Part shown: positions 49,699 through 58,478 of the stretch, in pieces
How positions within the stretch are numbered: position 1 is the stretch's first letter
How the letters are laid out: each line of letters opens with the position of its first letter
Program-made: the position numbers and the translations under genes
Notes under the pieces: generated by a model
Told to the model about the DNA's origin: nothing
Database searches by the model: none
The model's input: only the letters and a program-made list of their open reading frames with translations
DNA from: Senimuribacter intestinalis
GTDB lineage: Bacteria; Bacillota; Clostridia; Peptostreptococcales; Anaerovoracaceae
Assembly: GCA_943192975.1 (NCBI GenBank)
Contig: CALPCJ010000003.1
Span: forward strand, 62,001 to 126,000
Reading direction: 5' to 3'
DNA: 64,000 nt

Positions 49699-50721
49699 TT
49701 AGGACAGGCTGCTGCTTTTCTCTGCTTTATCCAGCTGCGCGTTATGTTTAACTACTGCAATTTTCTTAGTATATTTTTCCGCTTTTTCTATCTCTCCGGA
49801 GGCCGTATAGTAGGCGGCCAGGCTTTCCATCGCTTCTACATTGCTTGGTGAAAGCTGCAGAACTCGAAGATAACAGCTTTCGGCATCTTTCAGTTGTTCT
49901 TCTGCTTCGTAGGCAACGCCCAGATAGTACCACAGAGGCCACCAGGTATTGAAACGTTCGTCCTCCTTGTAGCCAGCCAGAATGGTGATTCCTTCTGCAA
50001 AGCGGCCTGCCAGCACATGATTATAGCCCTCTTCGATTTTTACAGGCTCAGCCAGTTTTTCCAGCCAGCCGCTGACTTCTTCTTTCTGCTCCTTGTTATC
50101 CGAAAGTTCCATAAAGGTATCGAAGGTCAGCTTCGCTTTTACGTAAAGTCCCATATTCAGATAACCATAACCCAAGAAGTAAAATCCCATGTCGAAGTCC
50201 GGTTTCATCAGGGTCAGTTTTTCAAAGGCTTCCAGGGACTCTGCCTTATAGCGTCCGACATACTCTTCCCCTTCTCCGATTTCATAGGAGTCCTTGCAGG
50301 CTCTGCCGTAGCAGTACAGCGCGTCAGCGGACTCAGGATCAATTAAGAGAGCGCTACGAAAGCAGATACAGGCATAGTCAAAATCATTTTTAGCAGCAGA
50401 TTCCACACCTTCGTTAATCAAAGGCTTTACAAACTCCTTGGTAAAGGTTCTGGTAATATATGCCACATAATGATCTCTATATTTGAAGTTGATGTCACAG
50501 CCCATAATAAATGCCATATTCTTAGCAATTACCAAGGTCGAAAGTCCTGTCATAGCAGTTTTGCGAATTGGCACCGGAACACCGGTCAGAATATCTGCAA
50601 TGCCTGCTTTTTCAAGGTAGCTGTCCGACAGTTCATCAAAGATAAACTGGTCTGCATGGGGCAGCAGATATTCACCGATACGGTCCTGCAAAATTTGCGG
50701 TTCTTTATGTTCAAAATCCAT
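49699..50721 (-). CDS. Tetratricopeptide repeat protein
   Basis: The 340-residue cytosolic protein has several TPR units in its second half (AKNDFDYACICFRSALLIDPESADALY, then EEQLKDAESCYLRVLQLSPSNVEA type repeats). The N-terminal 100 residues are not recognised. It is a likely protein-interaction scaffold. ATG 50721 overlaps the stop of the upstream radical-SAM gene (TAATG), implying coupling. A palindrome around its stop codon (GCAGCCT...AGGCTGC) may act as an mRNA 3' hairpin. Confidence 0.82.
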   Translation of the reverse strand: MDFEHKEPQILQDRIGEYLLPHADQFIFDELSDSYLEKAGIADILTGVPVPIRKTAMTGLSTLVIAKNMAFIMGCDINFKYRDHYVAYITRTFTKEFVKPLINEGVESAAKNDFDYACICFRSALLIDPESADALYCYGRACKDSYEIGEGEEYVGRYKAESLEAFEKLTLMKPDFDMGFYFLGYGYLNMGLYVKAKLTFDTFMELSDNKEQKEEVSGWLEKLAEPVKIEEGYNHVLAGRFAEGITILAGYKEDERFNTWWPLWYYLGVAYEAEEQLKDAESCYLRVLQLSPSNVEAMESLAAYYTASGEIEKAEKYTKKIAVVKHNAQLDKAEKSSSLS

Positions 50722-52247
50722 TAAAATTCCCATCCTTTTTTATGAAATTTCTTTACTGCGTCAAAATTCATGGTCTGCTCTAAATCGGCAGAAAGCAGCC
50801 TTTTTGTCTTTTTGGAAATGCCCGGAAAATCTTCTTCCAGATGCAAAGCAAAGCGAAACAAAATACGGTACAAATCTTCTTTTTTGTGCGATCTGTGCTG
50901 GTAGCCTTCCTCATAGAAGAATGCCGACAATTTCTCATAAAACCGAAAAGCAGTCGCAGAAGAAGCTTTGCAAAGGTAGTGCAAACTCTGTGAAAATCCG
51001 CCCTTGTTTGCATACAGGTCCAGTACGTGCTCAATCATCTTCAGCCTCACCAGTTCGCCAGCAGATATAAAATCATTTGCAATCACCTCGTAAGGCGCTT
51101 CACTACGGTACACATAGCCATAGCTTTCCGCCTTACTGCGTGCCTTTGTGCCTTTCAAAAGCTTCAAAAATCCCAGCTGCAGGTTGTCCGCACCCAAGGC
51201 ATAGACTGCATTGAAGGAATGTCCAAAGGAAGTATATCCCTCAAAGGGAAGCCCTGCGATTAAATCCACATGGATATGACTGTTTCCAAGAGCAATCAGT
51301 TGCTCCACATTGGAAAGCAGTTTCGGTATGTTGCTGCTTCGCTCGATGGCGGTAAGCGTTTTCTCATTGGTCGTCTGAATGCCGATTTCAAACTGAAACA
51401 GACCGTCCCTCGCCATCCCAAGCAGCGCAAAAGTTTCCTCGTCCAAAAGTTCCGCACAGATTTCAAAGTGAAAGTTGGTCACTCCGTTATCCTGCTCGAT
51501 GAGGTATTTCCAGATTTCCCTCGCCCGATTTCTATCATAATTAAAGGTTCTGTCGATAAACTTAACCTGCTTGACCTTCTCAGCAAGGAAAAAATCCAGT
51601 TCCTTAAAAGTTCTCTCAAGAGGCAGGGCTCTGATAGTCTTTTCTAAGGACGACAGGCAGTAGCTGCACCGATATGGACATCCTCTTGCCGATTCGTAGT
51701 AGACCACTTTGTCCGTCTCCATCTCCAAAATCTCATAAGGAAAGGGGAGTTTCTCCATAGCGAGCACAGGACCATCTGCAGTCTCTCGCACCTCTTTGTC
51801 CTTGCGATAGGTAAGCCCGTAGACCTTTTCCGGATTGAGTCCAGAAAGCACGCTGCCGCTAAGAACCAGTTCTTTGCAGAACTGGAAAAATCCCAGTTCT
51901 CCCTCGCCACGAAGAATATAGTCTGACCAAGGGTTCTCTTCCATAAAGGATGCCGCCTCATAGCTAGCCTCAGGTCCACCCAGCATAATTCGAATTGACG
52001 GATTTGCCTGCTTCAGCTGCCTGCCCAGCTGGCAGATTTTCTCCACATTCCAAATGTAAGTAGAAAAACACACTAAATCATAGCCGCCTCGCAAAATTTC
52101 ACCGTAGATGTAGCCCATCTCATTGTTGATGGTAAACTCCTTAAGCTCGATGTCAAGCCCGGAGCCAACCGCCACGCTGTAGAGATATTTCAGCGCCAGA
52201 TTGGAATGGACATATTTCGAATTCAGCGTCGTCAGTAAAATTTTCAT
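50721..52247 (-). CDS. B12-binding domain radical-SAM protein (DUF4080)
   Basis: The 508-residue protein has an N-terminal cobalamin-binding-like region (KILLTTLNSKYVHSNLALKY, LVCFSTYIWN, MLGGPEASYEA), a radical-SAM domain with RGCPYRCSYCLSS (Cx3Cx2C) near residue 190 and a C-terminal DUF4080 region. Enzymes of this class may methylate or rearrange unactivated carbons. Its ATG overlaps the stop of the preceding radical-SAM gene, and the TPR gene follows. The three may form one functional unit; substrate unknown. Confidence 0.88.
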   Translation of the reverse strand: MKILLTTLNSKYVHSNLALKYLYSVAVGSGLDIELKEFTINNEMGYIYGEILRGGYDLVCFSTYIWNVEKICQLGRQLKQANPSIRIMLGGPEASYEAASFMEENPWSDYILRGEGELGFFQFCKELVLSGSVLSGLNPEKVYGLTYRKDKEVRETADGPVLAMEKLPFPYEILEMETDKVVYYESARGCPYRCSYCLSSLEKTIRALPLERTFKELDFFLAEKVKQVKFIDRTFNYDRNRAREIWKYLIEQDNGVTNFHFEICAELLDEETFALLGMARDGLFQFEIGIQTTNEKTLTAIERSSNIPKLLSNVEQLIALGNSHIHVDLIAGLPFEGYTSFGHSFNAVYALGADNLQLGFLKLLKGTKARSKAESYGYVYRSEAPYEVIANDFISAGELVRLKMIEHVLDLYANKGGFSQSLHYLCKASSATAFRFYEKLSAFFYEEGYQHRSHKKEDLYRILFRFALHLEEDFPGISKKTKRLLSADLEQTMNFDAVKKFHKKGWEF

Positions 52248-53119
52248 TACAGCATCCTGAATCTTTCGTCTTTGAGAAGTCCGGTATCTGCCATGGCTCG
52301 CTCCAGCTGCTCCATCAATCTCGGTTTATCAGCCGGCAAATTACCTCTAAGGGACACATAGTTGGAGGCGTGATTGCTTCTAAATACGCAAGGTTTTGTC
52401 GGATTTGCGTGCTTTAAGAGAAGATAAGCCTCCGCCACCACTTCCTCCGCAGAAAGCAGAGTAAGCTCACCTCTATTAATCTGCCCCACAATAGGCGCAC
52501 GATTATCTAACATCAGTGTCAGAAGACTCACGTAGGAAGCGTTCATCTCGCTGATCATCTTGCCTGTCTCGACCGCGTGCTCTTCCCAGGCCTCTTTTCC
52601 TGCAAGACCGGAAATAAAGGTTACCGATGCTGGGATTCCCGCATCCTCAATTTTGCAGACAGCCTCAATCATTTCCTCGCGGCTGACGCCTTTGCAGATC
52701 ATATCCAGCACCTTCTGGCTACCCGACTCCGCACCCAGATAAATCATGCCCATGCCGTGGTCACGAAGGGTTTTAAGTTCAGCAGGCGTCTTGCGCAGTA
52801 CGTCTTTGGCAGATCCGTATACGCTGACTCTTTTGCACTCCGGAAACAGCTCTCTGATTCTGTCCAAAATAACTAACAGCTTATCGTTTGACAGACAAAG
52901 GGCATCCCCGTCGCAGAGAAAAATTCTTTCCACCTTGCGATAGGTCTTTCTCGCCGTTTCCAGATCCTCCATGACTTCTGAAACCTCCCGCACGCGAAAC
53001 ATTTTGTCCTTGAACATGCTGCAGAAGGTACATTTGTTGTGAGAACAGCCTATCGTCACCTGAATCAGCAAACTGTAGGCTTCACTTGGCGGTCTGTAAA
53101 TATCCCCTTCATATCTCAT
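52247..53119 (-). CDS. Radical-SAM protein, HemN/Elp3-like
   Basis: The 290-residue protein has CSHNKCTFCSMF (Cx4Cx2C-type spacing, CxxNxCxFC) near residue 25, YLGAESGSQKVLDM and TFISGLAGKEAWEEH, typical of the Elp3/MiaB-like radical-SAM fold. It lacks the C-terminal HemN domain, so coproporphyrinogen oxidation is unlikely. It is first in the radical-SAM/DUF4080/TPR transcript, 33 bp after argS. Confidence 0.85.
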   Translation of the reverse strand: MRYEGDIYRPPSEAYSLLIQVTIGCSHNKCTFCSMFKDKMFRVREVSEVMEDLETARKTYRKVERIFLCDGDALCLSNDKLLVILDRIRELFPECKRVSVYGSAKDVLRKTPAELKTLRDHGMGMIYLGAESGSQKVLDMICKGVSREEMIEAVCKIEDAGIPASVTFISGLAGKEAWEEHAVETGKMISEMNASYVSLLTLMLDNRAPIVGQINRGELTLLSAEEVVAEAYLLLKHANPTKPCVFRSNHASNYVSLRGNLPADKPRLMEQLERAMADTGLLKDERFRML

Positions 53120-53152
53120 AGTTTCTATCTTTTCCTTTCCGTCTTTTCAAAA

Positions 53153-54877
53153 TTACATACGTTCAGGCGCTTTCATGCCAAGAAGCGCAAGGCCGTTTCT
53201 AATTGCATTTTTCGCGGCCAGTACCAACGCTACCTTGGCAGTCTTTTCTGCTTCGTTGTCAGTGAGAATATGCTCATCGTGATAGAAGCGGTTGAAACTC
53301 TGCGCAATATCTACAATATGTCTGGTTACGATAGACGGTTCATATTTTTCACCTGCGTCAGCCACAACTTCTGGGAATTTGTATAACAGTTTAGCCAGTT
53401 CATATGCGCTTTCACTGCACAGATATTTGCAGTCGATGTTTTCAAGGGCTGCTGCCTTTGCGGTAATCTCATCACCGGCTTTGCGCAGTACAGAAGCACA
53501 TCTTGCGTGAGTGTACTGTACGTAAGGACCGGTTTCACCGTCGAAGTTAAGGACTTTATCCCACTTGAAAACATAGTCCTTGATTCTGTTGTTAGACAGT
53601 TCCTGGAAAATAACAGCGCCGATACCGACAGTCTTTGCAATTTCGTCAATATCCCCTTCGGAAGCATTCGGGTTCTTCTCTGCGATGATTTCTCTGGTCT
53701 TTTCTACAGCTTTGTTCAGCACGTCCTCCAGGAATACCACTCTACCATGTCTTGTGGACATCGTGCCTTCTTCCAGGCTGACAAGACCAAACGGAACATG
53801 AACGCAGTCCTTAGCACATGCATAGCCCATCTTGCCTAAAATGGTGAACCACTGCTGGAAGTGGAGATTCTGCTGAGACGCAACAACATAAATGTTTTTA
53901 TAAAAATCGTAGGTTTCTTTTCTATAAACGGCAGCCGCAATATCTCGGGTAATGTAAAGGGTGGAACCATCCGACTTTGTAATCAGCGCAACTCCCAGAC
54001 CTTCTTCTTCCAGATTTACAATGTGAGCGCCCTGAGATTCTTCCAAAAGACCTTTTTCTTCTAATTCCTTTACAAAACGCGGCATCTTATCGGAGTAAAA
54101 ACTTTCGCCGGCGTAGGAGTCGAAGGTAATGCCCAGCATGTCGTATACGCGGCTGAATTCCTTCAGTGATTCGTCTCTGAACCACTGCCATAGCTCGGTT
54201 TCTTCCTTTTCACCGTGTTCCAGCTTTGTAAAGATTTCTCTGGCTTCATCGTCCAGTTCCGGGTGTTCCTCTACTTCTACGTGGAACTTAGTGTAGTAGC
54301 TGAGCAGAGTCTTAATCGGCTCTTTGATGACATCTTCTTTGTTGCCCCAATGTCTATAAGCACAGATCATCTTGCCGAACTGGGTGCCATAGTCGCCCAG
54401 GTGGTTGATTCTGACTACATCGTAGCCGAGGGCATCATAAATTTTGTAGATGGAGTTACCGATTACGGTACTTCTGATGTGACCGATATGGAACGGCTTT
54501 GCAATGTTCGGGGAAGAGTACTCCACGATGACTTTCTTGCCTTCGCCCACGTTGGATTTTCCAAAATCTTCGCCAGTTGTCAAAACTTCATCCAACACAT
54601 CTTTCACAAATTCTTCTTTGGAAATGAACATGTTCACATAGGCGTTAACCTGCTCAACCTTTTCAAAGAGAGGCTCTGCACTGATTCCCTCAGCGATTCC
54701 TTTTGCAATGAGCGGCGGCGCCTTTCTGAGCACCTTGGCCAGTTTAAAACAAGGAAACGCATAGTCACCCATTTTGGTATCCTGCGGCACCTCGACCATA
54801 TCCATAATTTCTGCAAGTTCCAGACCATCTACGTGTTTCGCAATGATCTTTGCAATTTCTTCTTTAAAATTTACCAT
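53153..54877 (-). CDS. argS: Arginine--tRNA ligase
   Basis: The 574-residue class I synthetase charges tRNA-Arg. The HIGH motif is AKPFHIGHIRST near residue 120; the KMSK-equivalent region reads LEEGTMSTRHGRVV, the usual degenerate form in ArgRS; the C-terminal anticodon-binding domain ends with GLALLGMKAPERM. ATG 54877 (MVNFKEEIAK) is chosen because AAGGAG lies 7 nt upstream; a longer frame would begin inside the upstream gene. Confidence 0.96.
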   Translation of the reverse strand: MVNFKEEIAKIIAKHVDGLELAEIMDMVEVPQDTKMGDYAFPCFKLAKVLRKAPPLIAKGIAEGISAEPLFEKVEQVNAYVNMFISKEEFVKDVLDEVLTTGEDFGKSNVGEGKKVIVEYSSPNIAKPFHIGHIRSTVIGNSIYKIYDALGYDVVRINHLGDYGTQFGKMICAYRHWGNKEDVIKEPIKTLLSYYTKFHVEVEEHPELDDEAREIFTKLEHGEKEETELWQWFRDESLKEFSRVYDMLGITFDSYAGESFYSDKMPRFVKELEEKGLLEESQGAHIVNLEEEGLGVALITKSDGSTLYITRDIAAAVYRKETYDFYKNIYVVASQQNLHFQQWFTILGKMGYACAKDCVHVPFGLVSLEEGTMSTRHGRVVFLEDVLNKAVEKTREIIAEKNPNASEGDIDEIAKTVGIGAVIFQELSNNRIKDYVFKWDKVLNFDGETGPYVQYTHARCASVLRKAGDEITAKAAALENIDCKYLCSESAYELAKLLYKFPEVVADAGEKYEPSIVTRHIVDIAQSFNRFYHDEHILTDNEAEKTAKVALVLAAKNAIRNGLALLGMKAPERM

Positions 54878-55310
54878 CCATAATCTCCTTTTCTGAAATG
54901 ACTTTGATTCCTCTGTCCCGAAGCTTTCCTGCAAAGCAGCCATAGCCTGCTGTTAATGTTCCTGTAAAGGTGCCGTCATAAATCTGCCCGCTGCCGCAGG
55001 AAGGACTGTTGGCCTTCAGGATTGCTCCATCTATTGGTTCGCCGAGCTTTTCGGCTTCTTTTATGGCCTTCTCAAGGGAGATTTGCGCCCCTTTCTCAAA
55101 AGCCTTCGTAACATCACTGCCTTCTTTGTCTACAATATGGCCGCCTATATACTCTGCAGGCGGTCTCGGCACGGGAAGCCCGCTTAAAGCTTCCGGGCAG
55201 ACAACACAGAAACTGCGTCCTTTACAAAACTCAATGACCGCTTCATTTCGGTTATTGCCACCGTTATATTTGCAATTGTGTCCAAGAAGACATCCGCTGA
55301 TTACATACAT
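54864..55310 (-). CDS. DUF523 domain-containing protein
   Basis: The 148-residue protein matches DUF523: SGCLLGHNCKYNGGNN at the N-terminus, CPEALSGLPVPRPPAE, and LKANSPSCGSGQIYDG. The conserved Cys residues suggest an Fe-S or metal site, but the activity is unknown. It overlaps argS by 14 nt and follows mutS2 by 5 nt, so it is in the zapA-mutS2-DUF523-argS transcript. Confidence 0.9.
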   Translation of the reverse strand: MYVISGCLLGHNCKYNGGNNRNEAVIEFCKGRSFCVVCPEALSGLPVPRPPAEYIGGHIVDKEGSDVTKAFEKGAQISLEKAIKEAEKLGEPIDGAILKANSPSCGSGQIYDGTFTGTLTAGYGCFAGKLRDRGIKVISEKEIMDGKF

Positions 55311-55315
55311 ATTCT

Positions 55316-57697
55316 TTACTCCGTTTTTAACCTGACAATGGTCACGCCCTCGCCGCCTTCATTATAGTTTCCTTTGCGGAAGCTGACCACATGTTTGTGT
55401 CGTTTCATCATGTCTCGCAGACCTTTTTGTAAAACACCTTCGCCTCTGCCGTGAATAACGGTCACCTCGGAAAGTCCTGCTACATAAGCGTCGTCCAGGT
55501 ATTTGTCCACCTCCACAATGGCATCGTCCAGATACTTTCCTTGTACATTGATAGTGATGGAAATATTCTGGGCTTTCTTCTTATAAAGACTGCCGTAGCC
55601 GGTGGCTTTCGGTTTCTTTTTCTTCTTGGTGCCATCATTGATCAGCATTAAATCATCCACATTCAGGTTTGCTTTCATGATACCGATTTTTACCTGTAAA
55701 TCTCCCTTTTCATCCGGCAGGGATAAAACCTCTCCATTCTGGTCAAGGGAAACCACTTTCACCCTGTCGCCTACTTTGATTTCTGCAGCACTGACCGGGT
55801 TGCTGTTGACCTTGGCAACAATTCGCTCTGCATATTTATCTTCTTTTTCCCGCAAACGCTTCCTGCTCTTATCGTAGCGCTTGCTACGCTCACCCATACT
55901 CTCAAGCTTAGCAAGCTCTTTCAGCTCTTTCTGTACCTCGCTTGCCGTTTCTCTGGCATCTTTGAGCATCTCCCTTGCCTCTTGCCTTGCGTCTGCAATA
56001 ATTTTTTCTTTTTTCCTGTTGATTTCATCAAGCTTTGCTTTCGCTTCTTCCTGCTGTTTTTGCATTGTAATGCGAATGGCAATAGCTTCGTCACGCTCAG
56101 CTTCAGCTTTTTTCTTATCTGCTTCAATGGCGCCGATGACGTCTTCAAACTCGATATCGCCTCGCTCAATCAGCTTAGAGGCTCTTTCTATGAGACTGTC
56201 CGAAAGCCCCAGCTTCTTTGAAATTTCAAAAGCGTTGGACTTACCGGGAATGCCGATGGATAGCCTGTAAGTCGGACTTAAGGTTTCCACATCAAATTCC
56301 ATAGAAGCGTTCTCTACTCCCTTTGTAGAAAGGGCATATTTTTTAATTTCGTTGTAATGGGTCGTGGCAACCGTTACCGCTCCCTGCCTGTACAGGGTTT
56401 CCAAAATCGCAATAGCAAGGGCTGCGCCCTCTGTCGGATCCGTACCCGCGCCCAGTTCGTCTACCAACACCAAGGAATGCCGGTCTGCCTTACCCACAAT
56501 TTTTACGATGTTCTTCATGTGAGAAGAAAAGGTGGACAGGCTCTGCTCGATGCTCTGCTCGTCGCCGATATCCGCAAAAATTTCTGTAAAAATTGGGATT
56601 CTGCTCTGACTGCTTGCCGGAATGTGCAGACCGCTTTGCGCCATCATGGAAAGAAGTCCGATAGTTTTCAGAGTGACAGTTTTGCCACCGGTATTGGGAC
56701 CTGTCACCACCAAGGTCCTGTATCCATCTCCCACCGATACGTTGATTGGAACTACCTTCTTGCTGTCAATCAGCGGATGTCTGCCCCTTCTGATATCAAG
56801 CACGCCTTTCGAATCAATGAGGGGTTCCTCTCCCTCCATCTTACGAGAAAGTTTTCCCTTTGCCATAATAAAGTCCAGCTGCAAGAGCAGCTTTTGATTA
56901 TTTTTAATATCGTGGTAGTGTTCTGCCACTGCTTCAGACAGTTCTTTGAGAATCTTTGCGATTTCACCTTCCTCGGCAAGCTCCAGTTCTCTGAGCTCAT
57001 TGTTCAGGTTGACAATGACCTGCGGCTCAATAAAGAGGGTTGCCCCTGCCTTGGACTGATCGTGGATAATCCCCGGAAATCTGCTTCGATGCTCCTGCTT
57101 AACCGGAATCACATATCTGCCGTCGCGCATGGTAACCAGCGCATCCTGCAAATAGGTTCTGTTATCTGCTGTATTCAAAATATGGTTTAACTTGTTTTTA
57201 ATTGCGTCATTTTGCCTTGCAATGCTGCGCCTGATATCCCTAAGCGCAGGTGACGCATTGTCGCTCATCTCATCTTCAGACAGAATGCAGCGGTCAATTC
57301 TCTCAGAAAGTCTGGGCATTGCCACAAGCAGCTCCGTCATGGAGGAAATTAGCGGCATAGGAGGCAAATCGCTCCCCTTAGTAAAGGAAATGACCCGCTC
57401 AGCAATGCGCAGATTGAAAAGAATCTGCAAAAGCTGTTTCATGGTCAATGTGCCGCCTTTTCTTGAAAATTCAACGCTTGAGACGATATCATAGATACCG
57501 CCTGTAGGCAGCGCTCCTTTATGCACAATAAGGTCAACCGCTTCCGTGGTTGACCTTAGCTCTTCTGAAATTACCCGTTCATCGGTATAGGGAGAAAGTT
57601 CAGAGATAATTTCCCGGGTCATCTCTGAACCTGCCTCGCATTTCAGAAGCTCAATAATTTTGTGATATTCTAACACATCCAGTGCTTTTTTGTTCAT
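55316..57697 (-). CDS. mutS2: Endonuclease MutS2
   Basis: MutS2 binds branched DNA and collided ribosomes. The 793-residue protein has a MutS core with Walker A GPNTGGKTVTLK, Walker B LVDELGAGTDPTEGA, the long Lys/Glu-rich coiled coil (about residues 520-640) and a C-terminal Smr domain with VIHGRGEGVLQKGLRD. It is complete and 10 bp downstream of zapA, the usual pairing in Firmicutes. Confidence 0.96.
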   Translation of the reverse strand: MNKKALDVLEYHKIIELLKCEAGSEMTREIISELSPYTDERVISEELRSTTEAVDLIVHKGALPTGGIYDIVSSVEFSRKGGTLTMKQLLQILFNLRIAERVISFTKGSDLPPMPLISSMTELLVAMPRLSERIDRCILSEDEMSDNASPALRDIRRSIARQNDAIKNKLNHILNTADNRTYLQDALVTMRDGRYVIPVKQEHRSRFPGIIHDQSKAGATLFIEPQVIVNLNNELRELELAEEGEIAKILKELSEAVAEHYHDIKNNQKLLLQLDFIMAKGKLSRKMEGEEPLIDSKGVLDIRRGRHPLIDSKKVVPINVSVGDGYRTLVVTGPNTGGKTVTLKTIGLLSMMAQSGLHIPASSQSRIPIFTEIFADIGDEQSIEQSLSTFSSHMKNIVKIVGKADRHSLVLVDELGAGTDPTEGAALAIAILETLYRQGAVTVATTHYNEIKKYALSTKGVENASMEFDVETLSPTYRLSIGIPGKSNAFEISKKLGLSDSLIERASKLIERGDIEFEDVIGAIEADKKKAEAERDEAIAIRITMQKQQEEAKAKLDEINRKKEKIIADARQEAREMLKDARETASEVQKELKELAKLESMGERSKRYDKSRKRLREKEDKYAERIVAKVNSNPVSAAEIKVGDRVKVVSLDQNGEVLSLPDEKGDLQVKIGIMKANLNVDDLMLINDGTKKKKKPKATGYGSLYKKKAQNISITINVQGKYLDDAIVEVDKYLDDAYVAGLSEVTVIHGRGEGVLQKGLRDMMKRHKHVVSFRKGNYNEGGEGVTIVRLKTE

Positions 57698-57707
57698 AAT
57701 ATATCCT

Positions 57708-58172
57708 CTATCGATTATTTTTCAGTTTTTCAAGTTCACTCTTGAGCTGAATGTTCTCCATCTGTAAATCGAAAAAGGAATTCTCGAACTCCGTGCATTT
57801 GGATTGCAGTTCTTTGAAGCGTTCGTCGCTTTCCTGCTTCTGGTTTTTCATCTCCGCCATATTATCCTTATATTGGGCAAAGTTTTTCTTTGCGTCCTCC
57901 CACATCTTCAGATAATACTTGGAGTCGTTTTCCATCTGCTGTTTGGCAGTGCGAAGCAGTTCCACCTCACGCAGTGCCTCAAAGTACTCCTCTGCAATAT
58001 TTATGGCAGAAAGGATACTGATATTGCCCTGCATTGCGTCTCCGCAAGCTCTGCTGATGAGACGCATTTTGTTATCGACATACTCGGCAATTCTCGTAAT
58101 TTCTTCTTCGGATTTATCTCCTGCGATTGTGTATTCCTGTCCGTAAATTTTTACAGTTACTTTGCTATCCAT
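57708..58172 (-). CDS. zapA: Cell division protein ZapA
   Basis: ZapA binds FtsZ and promotes Z-ring bundling. The 154-residue protein begins with the ZapA domain (KVTVKIYGQEYTIAGD, YVDNKMRLI) and has an unusually long C-terminal coiled coil (ENSFFDLQMENIQLKSELEK); typical ZapA is 85-110 residues. It leads the mutS2 transcript and is located within 6 kb of ftsZ. Confidence 0.9.
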   Translation of the reverse strand: MDSKVTVKIYGQEYTIAGDKSEEEITRIAEYVDNKMRLISRACGDAMQGNISILSAINIAEEYFEALREVELLRTAKQQMENDSKYYLKMWEDAKKNFAQYKDNMAEMKNQKQESDERFKELQSKCTEFENSFFDLQMENIQLKSELEKLKNNR

Positions 58173-58220
58173 ATGTTCACCTTTTCTGTATCTTGTGTAT
58201 TGCTAAAATCAGTTAGAACT

Positions 58221-58467
58221 CTCTTCGCCGTCATTCTTCCGGCTCTCCCGCCGGACCTCGGACTCTCGCCGTAGAGTGCTACGCACCATTTCTTGGTGCT
58301 GCACTCCTGACGGGGGTCCTACCTACGACTCCTCTTCGCCGTCATTCTTCCGGCCCTCCCGCCGGACCTCGGACTCTCGCCGTAGAGTGCCACGCACCAT
58401 TTCTTGGTGCTGCACTCCTGACGGGGGTCCTACCTACGACTCCTCTTCGCCGTCATTCTTCCGGCTC
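58221..58467. repeat. 111-bp tandem repeat (2.2 copies)
   Basis: A 111-bp unit starting CTCTTCGCCGTCATTCTTCC occurs at 58221-58331 and 58332-58442 and again as a 25-bp partial copy at 58443-58467. The two full copies differ at only two positions (T/C near 58245 and near 58291). Each contains nested dyads, including GCACCA-TTTCT-TGGTGC and GAGTGC...GCACTC. It fills the gap between pheT and zapA. Confidence 0.8.
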
Positions 58468-58478
58468 GACTCGCCGGG

